A stretch of DNA of 64,000 bases from Azospirillum lipoferum (GCF_024170005.1 NZ_JALJXJ010000014.1:124001-188000), one strand, 5' to 3'. Counted from the stretch's first letter, positions 33,806-43,310 are shown. Notes: a model not told the origin generated them from the letters alone. Translations and numbers: made by a program.

Positions 33806-35941
33806 CTATGACCCGATGAGCGCAAGCTCCGGATCGCTCCACTGCCGGCCACGCAGGAACGCAGCAGCCTCCTCGATCGGAACGGGCCTGCCCACCAGAT
33901 AACCCTGCAAGAGATCGCAGCCGTTGGCTTTCAGGAATTGGCACTGCTCTTCGGTCTCCACGCCCTCGGCGATGGTTTCGAGCTTCAGGCCACGCGCCAA
34001 CAGGATGATGGTTTCCACCAAGCGTGCCGCCGCTTCGCTGCTGCCGGCATCAACGATGAAGGAGCGGTCGATCTTAAGCGTGTGGAACGGGTAGCGTAGC
34101 AGGTAGCTCAGCGACGAATAGCCCGTGCCGAAATCGTCGATGGACAGTCGGACGCCGAGACCGCACAGCGCGCTCAAGGTGTTGGCGATCTCCGGAGCCT
34201 CATCCATGATCACGCCCTCGGTGATCTCCAGCTCCAGCCGTTCCGGCGGCAGGCCGCTCGCCGCCAGCGCCCGAGTCACCGCCTCCCTGAAGCACGGGAC
34301 GCGCAGCTGGCGCGGCGACACGTTCACCGCAATGCGCGGAGCACAGCCGGGCACCGTCAGAATCGAAGCCGCCTCGCGCGCGGCGGTGTCGATCACCCAG
34401 TCACCGATCTCGCCGATCAGGCCGATCTCCTCGGCAACAGCGATGAACTGGCCCGGTAGGATCAGGCTGCCGTCAGGCTGGCGCCAGCGCAGCAGGGCTT
34501 CGAAGGCGACCGGCGTTCCGGTGTCCGTCGCCACGACGGGCTGGTAATGCAGCAGGAATTCGCCGCGCTGAGCGGCACCGCGCAACCTGTTCTCCAGGGA
34601 CAGGCGGCGCTGCACCCGTTCGTTGATTTCGGCGGTGTAGAACTCATAGCGGCTGCGCCCCTGCTCCTTCGCCCGGTACAGGGCGAGGTCGGCGTTGCGC
34701 ATCAGCTCCGGCCCGTCGGCCCCATCGGTCGGGTAGAGGGCGATGCCGATGCTGGCGGTCGCGAAATGGTCGTGGCCGTTGATCGAGAAGGGACTGGAGA
34801 AGGCCCTCACCACCCGTTCGGCCACCTCGCGGGCGGCCACGTTGCTGGCGATGCACGGCAGTATGACGAGGAACTCGTCGCCGCCCATGCGCGCCAGGGT
34901 GTCGCCCTGTCGGATGGACGACCTGAGACGTTGCGCAGCCTCGCACAGCAATGCGTCGCCGGCCTCGTGGCCGAGGGTGTCGTTCACGTTCTTGAAATGG
35001 TCGAGGTCGATGAACAGCAGCGCGCTCGGCACCCTGTTGCGGCGGGAGTTCGCAATGGCCTGTTCCAGACGGTCGCGTGTCAGGAGCCGGTTGGCCAGAC
35101 CGGTGAGCTCGTCATAATGGGCCTGCCGGTACAGTTGCTCCTCGAAAGTCTGGCGCAGGGCGATGTCGCGTTCCAGGGCCTCGTTGGCACCGGCCAGCTC
35201 GCGGTTGGCGGCGTAGAGATCGCCGGACATGTCGTTGATCGAGCGCACCAGCTGATCGAGTTCGTCGGGATGCTCCCGTTTCGGACGGTCCAGGGTCAGC
35301 AGGGGCGGGGCCGCCCGGACATCATGCTGCCGCAGATAGTCGGCCATCGCCATCAGATGGCGCGTCACGAGGCGGTGGAATATGAAGAGGATGAAGGCCG
35401 AAACCAGGAACGTCTTGATCGCCTGGCTGACCAGGATCACCTCCGCCGTTTCGAGCAGGCGGCCATAGACACCGGTCAGGGTTGCTTCCACCCGCAGGAC
35501 GCCGATCACCTGCGGTCCGTTCATGGTCATGCGCGTCAGCGGCATCTCCGCCGCCAGGACGGATTGGACCTGAGGCTGGCCAAGCGTCACCACCAACGGC
35601 TTCCTGCCGCCCGCGACGATCTCCCGAACCTCCGCCATCCGGATGTCGGGCAGGCGCATGATGCCGTCAAGCACCAGATACAACTGGTCGCTGTCGAATT
35701 GCCACAGACTGCCGCCAAGGCTCGGAACGGTGCTGAGTTCGATATCGCGGAAGCGGGCGTGGATGCCTTCCACCTCGCGGCGGAAATCGAAATAGAGCTG
35801 CACCAGTGTCGAAACCAAGGTGACGAGGGAGCTGAACAGCACGATCGACGCCAGCACGCGCATGGCGATCCCGGCGCGCAACGGCGTCGAACTGGTACGA
35901 TCCCCCTGCGCCGCAGCGACCTGCTCCGCTCCCTCCACCAT
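33806..35941 (-). CDS. Membrane-bound GGDEF-EAL c-di-GMP signalling protein
   Basis: A 711-residue protein with two membrane segments (about 27-50 and 170-190) flanking a periplasmic sensor, then a HAMP-like linker, a GGDEF domain and an EAL domain. The GGDEF motif is intact at residues 353-357 (LARMGGDEFLVILP), with RQGD nine residues upstream as an inhibitory-site RxxD. The EAL part has FEALLRWR near 480, ELEITEGVIM, DDFGTGYSSLSYL and LKIDRSFI, so phosphodiesterase activity is also predicted. The ATG has GGGGA upstream. No partner gene is adjacent. Confidence 0.95.
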   Translation of the reverse strand: MVEGAEQVAAAQGDRTSSTPLRAGIAMRVLASIVLFSSLVTLVSTLVQLYFDFRREVEGIHARFRDIELSTVPSLGGSLWQFDSDQLYLVLDGIMRLPDIRMAEVREIVAGGRKPLVVTLGQPQVQSVLAAEMPLTRMTMNGPQVIGVLRVEATLTGVYGRLLETAEVILVSQAIKTFLVSAFILFIFHRLVTRHLMAMADYLRQHDVRAAPPLLTLDRPKREHPDELDQLVRSINDMSGDLYAANRELAGANEALERDIALRQTFEEQLYRQAHYDELTGLANRLLTRDRLEQAIANSRRNRVPSALLFIDLDHFKNVNDTLGHEAGDALLCEAAQRLRSSIRQGDTLARMGGDEFLVILPCIASNVAAREVAERVVRAFSSPFSINGHDHFATASIGIALYPTDGADGPELMRNADLALYRAKEQGRSRYEFYTAEINERVQRRLSLENRLRGAAQRGEFLLHYQPVVATDTGTPVAFEALLRWRQPDGSLILPGQFIAVAEEIGLIGEIGDWVIDTAAREAASILTVPGCAPRIAVNVSPRQLRVPCFREAVTRALAASGLPPERLELEITEGVIMDEAPEIANTLSALCGLGVRLSIDDFGTGYSSLSYLLRYPFHTLKIDRSFIVDAGSSEAAARLVETIILLARGLKLETIAEGVETEEQCQFLKANGCDLLQGYLVGRPVPIEEAAAFLRGRQWSDPELALIGS

Positions 35942-36205
35942 GAACGATCCCCGTTTGCGCCCTGGATCAAGGGTACTCCAAGCGGAAGGACGGGGGAATA
36001 AGGGGCAAGACTGATTCGATCAGGCCGTCGGCAGACCTGATGTCAAACAAGAGTCAGAGATTCACTGCCGAGCGGAACTCGAAGCTTCGACGGAATCAAT
36101 ACAGACGGATTTTTACAGGTTGCTTGTGCTGACAATCGACTTTTTAGACATAATGGAAAATTCTGAAGGCACAGCTTGAGAAAGTCGCAACTCACAAAAA
36201 TCCGA
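35942..36205. other. Intergenic, AT-rich, upstream of the GGDEF-EAL gene
   Basis: No gene was found in these 264 bp between the GGDEF-EAL start and the AEC transporter stop, both on the minus strand. It contains TTGACA on the minus strand just upstream of an inverted repeat (ATCAGG at 36019-36024, CCTGAT at 36036-36041). A promoter for the GGDEF-EAL gene is likely here, but no good -10 element could be assigned. Confidence 0.35.
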
Positions 36206-37153
36206 TCAACCTCCGGGCGCATACACCGCCAGCAGCGCCGACAGAGTGACGACGCTCAGCACCGTCGACACCAGGATCGCCGAAGACGTGCGCTCCACAT
36301 AGGTCTGGTACTGGGTCGCCACCACGAAAGTCAGGGCGCCGGTCGGCAGGGCCGCCAGGATCACCGCACTGCCGCTCCAGAAGGGGTCCATCGGAAACAG
36401 GGTCTGCGTCAGTGCCCAGGCCAGCGCCGGGTGGACCAGCAGCTTCAGCGCGCTGATCCACCCCGCTTCCGCCAGCCCGGCGGTCAGCCGCTGCGAAGCC
36501 AGGAACAGGCCGATGGCGAAGAGCGCGCAGGGTCCCGCGGGGGAGCCCATCAATTCGCAGAATGTGGCGATCGGCTTCGGCACCGCCACGCCGGGCAGCA
36601 GCGCCGACCAGGCGAGCCCGGCGGCGGTGGACAGGATCAGCGGGTTCTTCGCCAGCGCCCGGCCGACGTCGCGCAGGGCCTTGCCCAGCCCGCTGCCGTG
36701 GCTGTTGGCAAACTCCATCCAGATCACGGCGATGCCGACCATGATGGCGCTCATGATGACGGTCGCCAGGATGGTGGGGGCGAGACGGTCCGGACCGAAG
36801 GCGGCCAGGAACAGCGGAATTCCCATGTAGCCGGTGTTGGAGAAGGCGGAGTTCAGCCCCTGCATGCACTGGATCTGCGTGCGCTCCCGATAGACGAGAC
36901 GACCGATAACCGCCCCCAGCACGTACACCAGCAGCATCGACCCCAGAAAGGCGCCGATGAAAGGACCGTTGAAGATTTCAGGGATCGACCGTCTGGCGGT
37001 GCCCAGGAACAGCACCGGCGGCAGCGCCATCCAATAGACGAACTTGTTCAGCGCCTCCGACGAGGCGGCCCCCAGCAGCTTCGACTTCCCGGACAGGAAA
37101 CCGGCCAGGATGATGGCGAATACGGGAAAAGCGACATTGAGGACGACGTTCAT
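36206..37153 (-). CDS. AEC-family (auxin efflux carrier-like) transporter
   Basis: A 315-residue integral membrane protein with about ten hydrophobic segments. It has the family features MNVVLNVAFPVFAIILAGFL at the N-terminus, GLNSAFSNTGYMGIPLFLAA in the middle and AALPTGALTFVVATQYQTY near the end. Bacterial AEC proteins export or import organic acids such as malate and malonate, and distant plant relatives carry auxin. The substrate is not deducible. The ATG at 37153 is chosen because further upstream starts would add about 60 non-hydrophobic, atypical residues. It is divergent from the TerB-like gene. Confidence 0.92.
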   Translation of the reverse strand: MNVVLNVAFPVFAIILAGFLSGKSKLLGAASSEALNKFVYWMALPPVLFLGTARRSIPEIFNGPFIGAFLGSMLLVYVLGAVIGRLVYRERTQIQCMQGLNSAFSNTGYMGIPLFLAAFGPDRLAPTILATVIMSAIMVGIAVIWMEFANSHGSGLGKALRDVGRALAKNPLILSTAAGLAWSALLPGVAVPKPIATFCELMGSPAGPCALFAIGLFLASQRLTAGLAEAGWISALKLLVHPALAWALTQTLFPMDPFWSGSAVILAALPTGALTFVVATQYQTYVERTSSAILVSTVLSVVTLSALLAVYAPGG

Positions 37154-37293
37154 GGTGCGCGACAATAGGCAACGCCAACCGTCGCGTCGAGCGGCCGACT
37201 CCTCCGCTCCCGGCATGGCACCCTTGACGCGGCACCGGCGGCGTTCGAGATTGCCGACCTTACACGCGACCACTCCCCAAGGGAGACCGCCCC

Positions 37294-37719
37294 ATGAGAA
37301 AGCCGACCGATTCCATGATCGACCACCACAGCGCACTCATCTACGTCATGGTCCTGGTGTCCGCCTGCGACGGCGACATGACCGACCTTGAACTGGAAGC
37401 CATCGGCGAGAATGTGCGTTACCTGCCGATCTTCAAGGATTACAGCGGCGATCAGGTGATGGCCGCTACCCGCGAATGCACCGCCATGCTGTCCGACAAT
37501 GACGGGTTGGACACCGTGCTGACCATCATCGAACAGGCGCTGCCGTCCAAGCTGCGCGAGACCGCCTATGCGGTGGCCTGCGACATCGCCGCCGCCGATC
37601 CCAAGGCCTCGCAGGAGGAACTGCGCATGCTGGAGTTGATCCGCCACCGGTTGGGGGTCGACCGGCTGTGCGCCGCCGCCATCGAACGCGGCGCCCGCGC
37701 CCGTCATATGCGCCTGTGA
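37294..37719 (+). CDS. TerB-like (tellurite resistance TerB family) protein
   Basis: A 141-residue helical acidic protein. SALIYVMVLVSACDGDMTDL near residues 13-32, LEAIGENVRYLPIF and ACDIAAADPKASQEELRML resemble the metal-binding helices of the TerB family. GGGAGA precedes the ATG. TerB proteins are linked with tellurite and phage resistance and membrane stress when encoded in ter operons, but no other ter gene is present, so the function here is open. The next gene starts 29 bp downstream and may be co-transcribed. Confidence 0.75.
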   Translation: MRKPTDSMIDHHSALIYVMVLVSACDGDMTDLELEAIGENVRYLPIFKDYSGDQVMAATRECTAMLSDNDGLDTVLTIIEQALPSKLRETAYAVACDIAAADPKASQEELRMLELIRHRLGVDRLCAAAIERGARARHMRL

Positions 37720-37748
37720 CTTTGTCCAATTTCCGTGAAAGCCTCGAC

Positions 37749-38636
37749 ATGACCGAAGACACCATCCGCCCCGACCTCGCCGGCCAGCGCATCGGCTTCA
37801 TCGGGCTTGGCCTGATGGGCAAGCCGATGGCCCGTGCGCTCGCCCGTGCCGGCGCGGAGCTGGTGGTGACCAGCCGCAGCCCCGGCCCGGTCGCCGAACT
37901 GGCGGCGGAGGGCATGATCGCCGCCACCGGCTCCGCCGCCGTCGCCGGACAGGCCGAGACCGTCATCCTGATGCTGACCGACACCAAGGCGGTCGAAACG
38001 GTGGCCGAGGCGCTGCTGCCGGGCTTGCGTCCCGGCCATCTGGTGATCGACATGGGCACCACCGCCGTTGCCGCCACCCGCGCGCTGGCGGAGCGCGTCG
38101 CCGCCGCCGGGGCGGAGTGGCTCGACGCCCCGGTTTCCGGCGGAACCGTGGCGGCCGAGGCCGCCGTCCTCACCATCATGGCTGGCGGCACAGACGCCGC
38201 CTTCGCCCGCGCCCTGCCGGTGTTGCAGGCGATGGGCCGGCGCATCACCCATGTCGGGGCCAGCGGTGCCGGCCAGATCGCCAAATCCGCCAATCAGGTC
38301 ATCGTCGCCCTGACCATCGGCGCGGTGGCGGAGGCGCTGGCGCTCGCCAAAGCGGCTGGTGCCGATCCGGCGAAGGTGCGCGACGCCATCCGCGGCGGCT
38401 TCGCCGAATCCCGCATCCTCGACCTGCATGGCGGCCGCATGGTCAGCGGCGATTTCACCCCCGGCGGCCGCGTCACCACCCAGGTCAAGGATTTGCGGCA
38501 GGCGGAGGAGCTGGCCCAGCAGTCCGGCATCGACCTGCCGACGCTCGGCCTGTCGCTGGAGCTGTTCGAGATGCTGGTCGAACAGGGCGACGGCGCGCTG
38601 GACCATTCCGCCCTCTACCGCCTGTTCGCCCGCTGA
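37749..38636 (+). CDS. NAD(P)-dependent beta-hydroxyacid dehydrogenase (GarR/HIBADH-like)
   Basis: A 295-residue enzyme of the 3-hydroxyisobutyrate/tartronate semialdehyde reductase family. The dinucleotide-binding motif is GFIGLGLMGKPMA (about residues 16-28); the substrate-binding DAPVSGGTVAAEAA is at 127-140, and the catalytic lysine is Lys179 in GASGAGQIAKSANQ. Likely reactions are tartronate semialdehyde to glycerate or related beta-hydroxyacid oxidations. The ATG at 37749 is chosen to put the Rossmann fold near the start. It is 29 bp after the TerB-like gene on the same strand. Confidence 0.9.
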   Translation: MTEDTIRPDLAGQRIGFIGLGLMGKPMARALARAGAELVVTSRSPGPVAELAAEGMIAATGSAAVAGQAETVILMLTDTKAVETVAEALLPGLRPGHLVIDMGTTAVAATRALAERVAAAGAEWLDAPVSGGTVAAEAAVLTIMAGGTDAAFARALPVLQAMGRRITHVGASGAGQIAKSANQVIVALTIGAVAEALALAKAAGADPAKVRDAIRGGFAESRILDLHGGRMVSGDFTPGGRVTTQVKDLRQAEELAQQSGIDLPTLGLSLELFEMLVEQGDGALDHSALYRLFAR

Positions 38637-38740
38637 TGCCGCAACCCGCAAGGGCCGGTCACCCGCGAATAGTCCTTTAGTATGAAGGGCAAAACTTAAG
38701 GGCTGACCCTGATTGCCGCTCTCTTGGGCATAACCGCATA

Positions 38741-38768
38741 GTCACTGAAGATGTGACGATTCAGTGAC
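38741..38768. promoter_or_regulatory. Inverted repeat just upstream of a chemoreceptor gene
   Basis: GTCACTGAA (38741-38749) and TTCAGTGAC (38760-38768) form a perfect 9-bp inverted repeat with a 10-bp spacer, ending 20 bp before the chemoreceptor start codon. It could be an operator or a leader hairpin near the ribosome site. Confidence 0.5.
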
Positions 38769-38788
38769 AGCGGAAACGGAGACGGCGA

Positions 38789-40465
38789 ATGACGATAACC
38801 CTGCGGGCCACCTTGATCGGGGCTCTCGTCATTCTGGGAGGCATGCTCGGGCTCGAAGCCCTGAACTCCATGACGGCCCTGCGGTCGGCGAATGAGCGGA
38901 TGAAATCGGTCTATGAGGACCGCGTCGTGCCCTTGCGCGATCTCAAGATCATTTCTGATGCCTATGCCGTCCTGATCGTCGATACGTCCCACAAGCTGAG
39001 GTCAGGCGCACTGTCCTGGCCGGACGGCGCCGCTTCGCTGCGCAAGGCCCAGGCGACGGTGCAGGAGCGTTGGACCGCCTATACCGCCACCAGCCTGACC
39101 GCGAATGAGGCGAGGTTGGTGACTCTGGCCCGTTCGGCAATGGACGGGGCCGACGCCGCGGTGGCAACCCTGCTGCGGATTCTCGATGCCCAGGACAAGG
39201 CGGCACTCGACCGTTTCGTCGTCCAGGATCTCTATCGGAACATCGATCCGGTGACCGATAAGGTGAGCGCCTTGATCGACCTTCAGGTCACGGTCGCCGA
39301 CGACGACTTCAAGGATTCCCAGCAGCTCTATCTGCAGGAAACCTGGCAGTCCTGGCTTCTGCTGGCCATCGCGGCGGTGCTGCTAGCCACCGGTATCGGA
39401 GTCGTGGTTCGTCGTGTCATCTCCCCGCTCCGGCAGATGACCGAGGAGATGGATCGCTTGGCCGCGGGCGACGTGTCGGTCACGGTGGCGGCGGCCGGAC
39501 GCCGGGACGAGATCGGCCAGATGGGCCGCGCCGTCGCTGTCTTCAAGGACAATGCCATCGCCAAGCAGCGCATGGAGGCCGAGCAGGAGCAGGCGAAGAA
39601 AGCCGTCGAGGTCGAACGACGCCGCATGATGGCCGAACTGGCCGATCGGTTCGAGCTGGCGGTGCAGGGCGTGGTCGCGCAGGTGGGATCGGCCGCCGGA
39701 CGGCTGACCGCCAACGCGCAGTCGCTGTCGGGACTGGCGGAACAAAGCCGCACCCAGGCCGCCGCGGCGGCGGGCGCCAGCGAGCAAACCTCCGCCAACG
39801 TGCAGACCGTCGCCGCCTCGGCCGAGGAGATGGCCGCCTCCATCGGCGAGATCACCCGGCAGGTCGGCAACACCGCCGACGTCGCCCGCCATGCCGCCGA
39901 ACGGGCCGGCCGCACCGACGCCACCATCCGCCAGTTGGCCAACCACGCCAAGGCGATCGGCGACGTCGTACAACTGATCAACGCCATCGCCAGCCAGACC
40001 AACCTGCTGGCCCTCAATGCGACCATCGAGGCGGCGCGGGCCGGCGAAGCGGGCAAAGGCTTCGCTGTCGTGGCCGGCGAGGTGAAGAGCCTCGCCACCC
40101 AGACCGCCAGGGCGACCGAGGAGATCGCCAGCCAGATCGGCAACATGCAGGGGGTCACCGGCGAGGCGGTGGAAGCCATCGCCGAGATCGGCCGGACCAT
40201 CGACGACATCAACCGCATCGCCGCCTCCGTCGCCGCCTCCATCGAACAGCAGGACGCGGCCGCGCGAGAGATCGCCCGCAACGTCCAGCAGGCTGCGGTG
40301 GGGACGGAGGAAATTTCCTCCAACATCGTGTTGGTGCGCCATGCGGCCGACGACACCGGTGTCGCCGCCCAGGACGTGCTGGGTGCTGCGCAGACGCTGT
40401 CGAACGATGCCGACCGGCTGTCAGGGGAGGTCGAGCGTTTCATACGGCAGGTGCGGGCCGCCTGA
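38789..40465 (+). CDS. Methyl-accepting chemotaxis protein with four-helix-bundle sensor
   Basis: A 558-residue chemoreceptor, the same length as the one at 31556-33232 but with a different sensing domain. The first membrane segment is near 5-25; a periplasmic four-helix-bundle type domain runs to about 185 (ALRSANERMKSVYEDRVVPL at its start), the second membrane segment is near 190-210, then HAMP and a signalling domain with VVQLINAIASQTNLLALNAT followed by IEAARAGEAGKGFAVVAGEV. It ends FIRQVRAA, with no CheR-docking pentapeptide. CGGAGA precedes the ATG. The ligand is unknown. Confidence 0.95.
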   Translation: MTITLRATLIGALVILGGMLGLEALNSMTALRSANERMKSVYEDRVVPLRDLKIISDAYAVLIVDTSHKLRSGALSWPDGAASLRKAQATVQERWTAYTATSLTANEARLVTLARSAMDGADAAVATLLRILDAQDKAALDRFVVQDLYRNIDPVTDKVSALIDLQVTVADDDFKDSQQLYLQETWQSWLLLAIAAVLLATGIGVVVRRVISPLRQMTEEMDRLAAGDVSVTVAAAGRRDEIGQMGRAVAVFKDNAIAKQRMEAEQEQAKKAVEVERRRMMAELADRFELAVQGVVAQVGSAAGRLTANAQSLSGLAEQSRTQAAAAAGASEQTSANVQTVAASAEEMAASIGEITRQVGNTADVARHAAERAGRTDATIRQLANHAKAIGDVVQLINAIASQTNLLALNATIEAARAGEAGKGFAVVAGEVKSLATQTARATEEIASQIGNMQGVTGEAVEAIAEIGRTIDDINRIAASVAASIEQQDAAAREIARNVQQAAVGTEEISSNIVLVRHAADDTGVAAQDVLGAAQTLSNDADRLSGEVERFIRQVRAA

Positions 40466-40632
40466 TCGGCGGCACGACTCCGGCCACCAATCCCTTCCGT
40501 TGCGGCAAAGCCCCGCTTTCCGCAAGTTTCTTGTCAAAACGGTTGAGGATAAGCGCCGCATCGTCCATTCTCCCGGCTTTCCACAGGGTGGCAAAGCACT
40601 GCCAACCCCTTTGTCCCACAGGTCAGGCGGCG

Positions 40633-42234
40633 ATGACGGGCGAGCGCATCTATCTCTACGACACCACGCTCCGCGACGGGGCGCAGACCCAGGATGTGGA
40701 TTTCTCGGTCGCCGACAAGATCGCGATTGCCAAGGATCTGGACCGGCTGGGCATCGACTATGTCGAAGGCGGCTGGCCGGGCGCCAACCCGACCGACGAC
40801 CAGTTCTTCGCCGAGGCGCCGGAACTGACGCGCGCCATTTTCACCGCCTTCGGCATGACCCGCCGCCCCGGCCGCAGCGCCGCCAACGACCCGCAGTTGA
40901 CGGCGCTGGCGCAGTCGCGCGCCAAGGCGGTCTGCATGGTCGGCAAGAGCTGGGACTTCCATGTCGATGTCGCGTTGAACATCCCGCGCGAGGAGAATCT
41001 CGACCTGATCCGCGACAGCATCGCAGCACTGCACGCCGCCAAGGGCGAGGCGCTGTTCGACGCGGAGCATTTCTTCGACGGCTACAAGCGCAACCCGGCT
41101 TATGCCGTGTCCTGCATCAGGGCGGCGTTCGAGGCCGGCGCGCGCTGGATCGTGCTGTGCGACACCAACGGCGGCACCCTGCCGCACGAGGTCGATGCCA
41201 TCATCCGCGAGGTGGTGGAGACGCACGGCATCCCCGGCGATCGCCTGGGCATCCACTGCCACAACGACACCGAGAATGCGGTGGCCAATTCGCTGGCCGC
41301 GGTGCGGGCTGGCGCGCGCATGGTCCAGGGCACCATCAACGGGCTGGGCGAGCGCTGCGGCAACGCCAACCTCGTCTCGCTGATCCCGACGCTGATGCTG
41401 AAGATGGGCTACGAGACCGGCATCCGGCGCGAGGATCTGCATCTCCTGACCCAGCTGAGCCGCGCCTTCGACGACCGGCTGAACCGCGCGCCCAACCGCC
41501 ACGCCCCTTACGTCGGCGCCAGCGCCTTCGCCCACAAGGGCGGGCTGCATGTCTCGGCGGTGGAGAAGGACCCGTCCTCCTACGAGCATGTCACCCCGGA
41601 TGCCGTCGGCAACCGCCGCCAGATCGTCATGTCCGACCAGGCCGGCCGCTCCAACCTGATCGTGCGGCTGCGCGACATCGGCATGGCGGTGGATGCGAAG
41701 GACGAGCGCCTTGCCGGCCTGCTCGATCTGGTGAAGCAGCGCGACAGCGACGGCTACGCCTACGACACCGCGGAGGCCAGCTTCGAGCTTCTGGTCCGGC
41801 GCGAACTGGGCGAGGTGCCGCGCTTCTTCGAACTGCTGCGCTTCCACGTCACCGACGAGCGCCGCTACAACGCGGTCGGCAAGCTGGTGGTGGAATCGGA
41901 GGCGGTGGTGCGCGTGCGCGTCGGCGACGCCGTGCGGATGGAGGTGGCCGATGGCAACGGCCCGGTGCATGCGCTCGACGTCGCCATGCGCAAGGCGCTG
42001 GAACCGGCCTATCCGGCGCTCGCCAAGGTCAGCCTGTCCGACTACCGGGTCCGCATCCTGGCGGCCAAGGACGGCACAGGCGCCATGCCGCGCGTGCTGA
42101 TCCGCAGCGCGCGGACCGACGGTGCCGAATGGTCGACGCTGGGCGTGTCCACCAACATCATCGAAGCCTCGATGGAAGCGCTGGTGGACAGCTACACCTA
42201 CGCCCTGATGAAGAGCGACGCGACTCCGGTGTAA
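40633..42234 (+). CDS. cimA: Citramalate synthase
   Basis: Condenses acetyl-CoA and pyruvate to (R)-citramalate, the first step of the threonine-independent isoleucine route. The 533 residues begin with the catalytic TIM barrel (YDTTLRDGAQTQDVDFSVAD near 9-28; HCHNDTENAVANSLAAV with the metal-binding His pair). A C-terminal regulatory domain from about 400 is typical of the LeuA/CimA fold. The YEGGWPG-like segment EGGWPGANPTD is the form seen in CimA rather than isopropylmalate synthase. The ATG at 40633 fits the family start. Followed by a short tandem repeat. Confidence 0.9.
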   Translation: MTGERIYLYDTTLRDGAQTQDVDFSVADKIAIAKDLDRLGIDYVEGGWPGANPTDDQFFAEAPELTRAIFTAFGMTRRPGRSAANDPQLTALAQSRAKAVCMVGKSWDFHVDVALNIPREENLDLIRDSIAALHAAKGEALFDAEHFFDGYKRNPAYAVSCIRAAFEAGARWIVLCDTNGGTLPHEVDAIIREVVETHGIPGDRLGIHCHNDTENAVANSLAAVRAGARMVQGTINGLGERCGNANLVSLIPTLMLKMGYETGIRREDLHLLTQLSRAFDDRLNRAPNRHAPYVGASAFAHKGGLHVSAVEKDPSSYEHVTPDAVGNRRQIVMSDQAGRSNLIVRLRDIGMAVDAKDERLAGLLDLVKQRDSDGYAYDTAEASFELLVRRELGEVPRFFELLRFHVTDERRYNAVGKLVVESEAVVRVRVGDAVRMEVADGNGPVHALDVAMRKALEPAYPALAKVSLSDYRVRILAAKDGTGAMPRVLIRSARTDGAEWSTLGVSTNIIEASMEALVDSYTYALMKSDATPV

Positions 42235-42270
42235 GGGCCGGTCTGAGGGCCGGTCTGAGGGCCGGTCTGG
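42235..42270. repeat. Three tandem 12-bp repeats after cimA
   Basis: GGGCCGGTCTGA is repeated three times head to tail (42235-42246, 42247-42258, 42259-42270), the last copy ending in G, starting on the base after the cimA stop codon. It lies between convergent genes and probably arose by slippage. Confidence 0.85.
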
Positions 42271-42316
42271 GAGCCGGCAGCCCCCAGTCCCCTTCTCCAG
42301 GCCCATCCAGACCGGC

Positions 42317-43147
42317 TTACGCCGTTGCCCGCGCGATGGCGGCGATCGTCTCGGCATGCAGGTCGGCCGTCGCGGCGGCCACCACGCGCCCATCCGATTC
42401 CATGGTCAGGGGTTTGCCCTCCCAATCGGTGATGACGCCGCCGGCCCCTTCGATCACGGGCTGCATCGCCAGATAATCGTAGGGCTGAAGCCCGGCTTCG
42501 ATCACGAGATCGATATGGCCGGAGGCCACCAGCCCATAGATGTAGCAGTCGCCGCCGAAGCGCCGTGTCCGCGCCTGCCGGCTTACCGTTTCGAACACCC
42601 GCAGCCCCGCCTCGTCGAAGGCATCGGGCGAGGTCGTGTAGACCGTCGCATCCGCCAGCCGACGGCAATCGCGGGTGCGGCAGGACTGCTCTTGCCCACC
42701 ACCGTCGGTATAGAGCGTCGGGGCGCCCGCCCGCCCCGTCCAGCGCTCGCCCAGCACCGGCATGTCGATGACCCCGACCGCCGGCACGCCCCGCTCCAAC
42801 ACCGCCAGCAGCGTGCCGTAGACCGGCCAGCCACTGATGAAGCTGCGCGTGCCGTCGATGGGATCGATCACCCAGACGATCTCCGACTCCGTCCGGTCGC
42901 GCCCATGCTCCTCCCCGAAGATTCCGTGGTCCGGAAAGCGTTCCGCGATGCGGCGGCGCAGGGCGGTCTCCACCTCGCGATCGGCGACCGTCACCGGGCT
43001 GTCGTCCGGTTTGGTGTCGATGGCGACCGGGGTACGGAACCAGCGGCGGGACAGTCCGCGCGCCTCGTCCGCCAGGATGGCGGCGAATCCGGCCAGTTCC
43101 AGCCTTCCCTCCGCCATGGTCGTCGGATCCCTCATGATCTGGCTCAT
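42317..43147 (-). CDS. Inositol monophosphatase-family phosphatase (possible histidinol-phosphatase)
   Basis: A 276-residue Mg2+-dependent phosphatase. Metal-binding motifs are GEEHG at 78-82 and the signature VIDPIDGTRSFISGWPVYG at 93-111; the third part is QPYDYLAMQPVIEGAGGVITDWEG near the end, with the catalytic Asp in PYDY. The family includes inositol monophosphatase, HisN-type histidinol phosphatase and CysQ. Context suggests another role: it is divergent from an ABC importer of the aminoethylphosphonate type, so it may remove phosphate from the imported compound. The ATG at 43147 follows AAGG; ATGs at 43135 and 43117 are alternatives. Confidence 0.88.
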   Translation of the reverse strand: MSQIMRDPTTMAEGRLELAGFAAILADEARGLSRRWFRTPVAIDTKPDDSPVTVADREVETALRRRIAERFPDHGIFGEEHGRDRTESEIVWVIDPIDGTRSFISGWPVYGTLLAVLERGVPAVGVIDMPVLGERWTGRAGAPTLYTDGGGQEQSCRTRDCRRLADATVYTTSPDAFDEAGLRVFETVSRQARTRRFGGDCYIYGLVASGHIDLVIEAGLQPYDYLAMQPVIEGAGGVITDWEGKPLTMESDGRVVAAATADLHAETIAAIARATA

Positions 43148-43178
43148 CGTATGCCTTGTTTTTATGCTGCTGCGTAAA

Positions 43179-43225
43179 TGCACGCCATCTGTGCAATCAT
43201 GGTAGACACAAACGCACAGAAGTGC
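43179..43225. promoter_or_regulatory. Two GCAC/GTGC inverted repeats between divergent genes
   Basis: TGCAC-N7-GTGCA (43179-43195) and GCAC-AGAA-GTGC (43214-43225) share the same half-site and lie between the phosphatase and the ABC importer genes. They are candidate operators for the DeoR-type regulator encoded at the end of the importer operon; this link is inference. Confidence 0.4.
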
Positions 43226-43310
43226 AAACTTCCACTTAAATCCACGGCGAACAAAGCTTCGCCACCGGCCAGCGGCCGGGGAACGGCATCCGGAACAGAG
43301 GGGATTGGCG

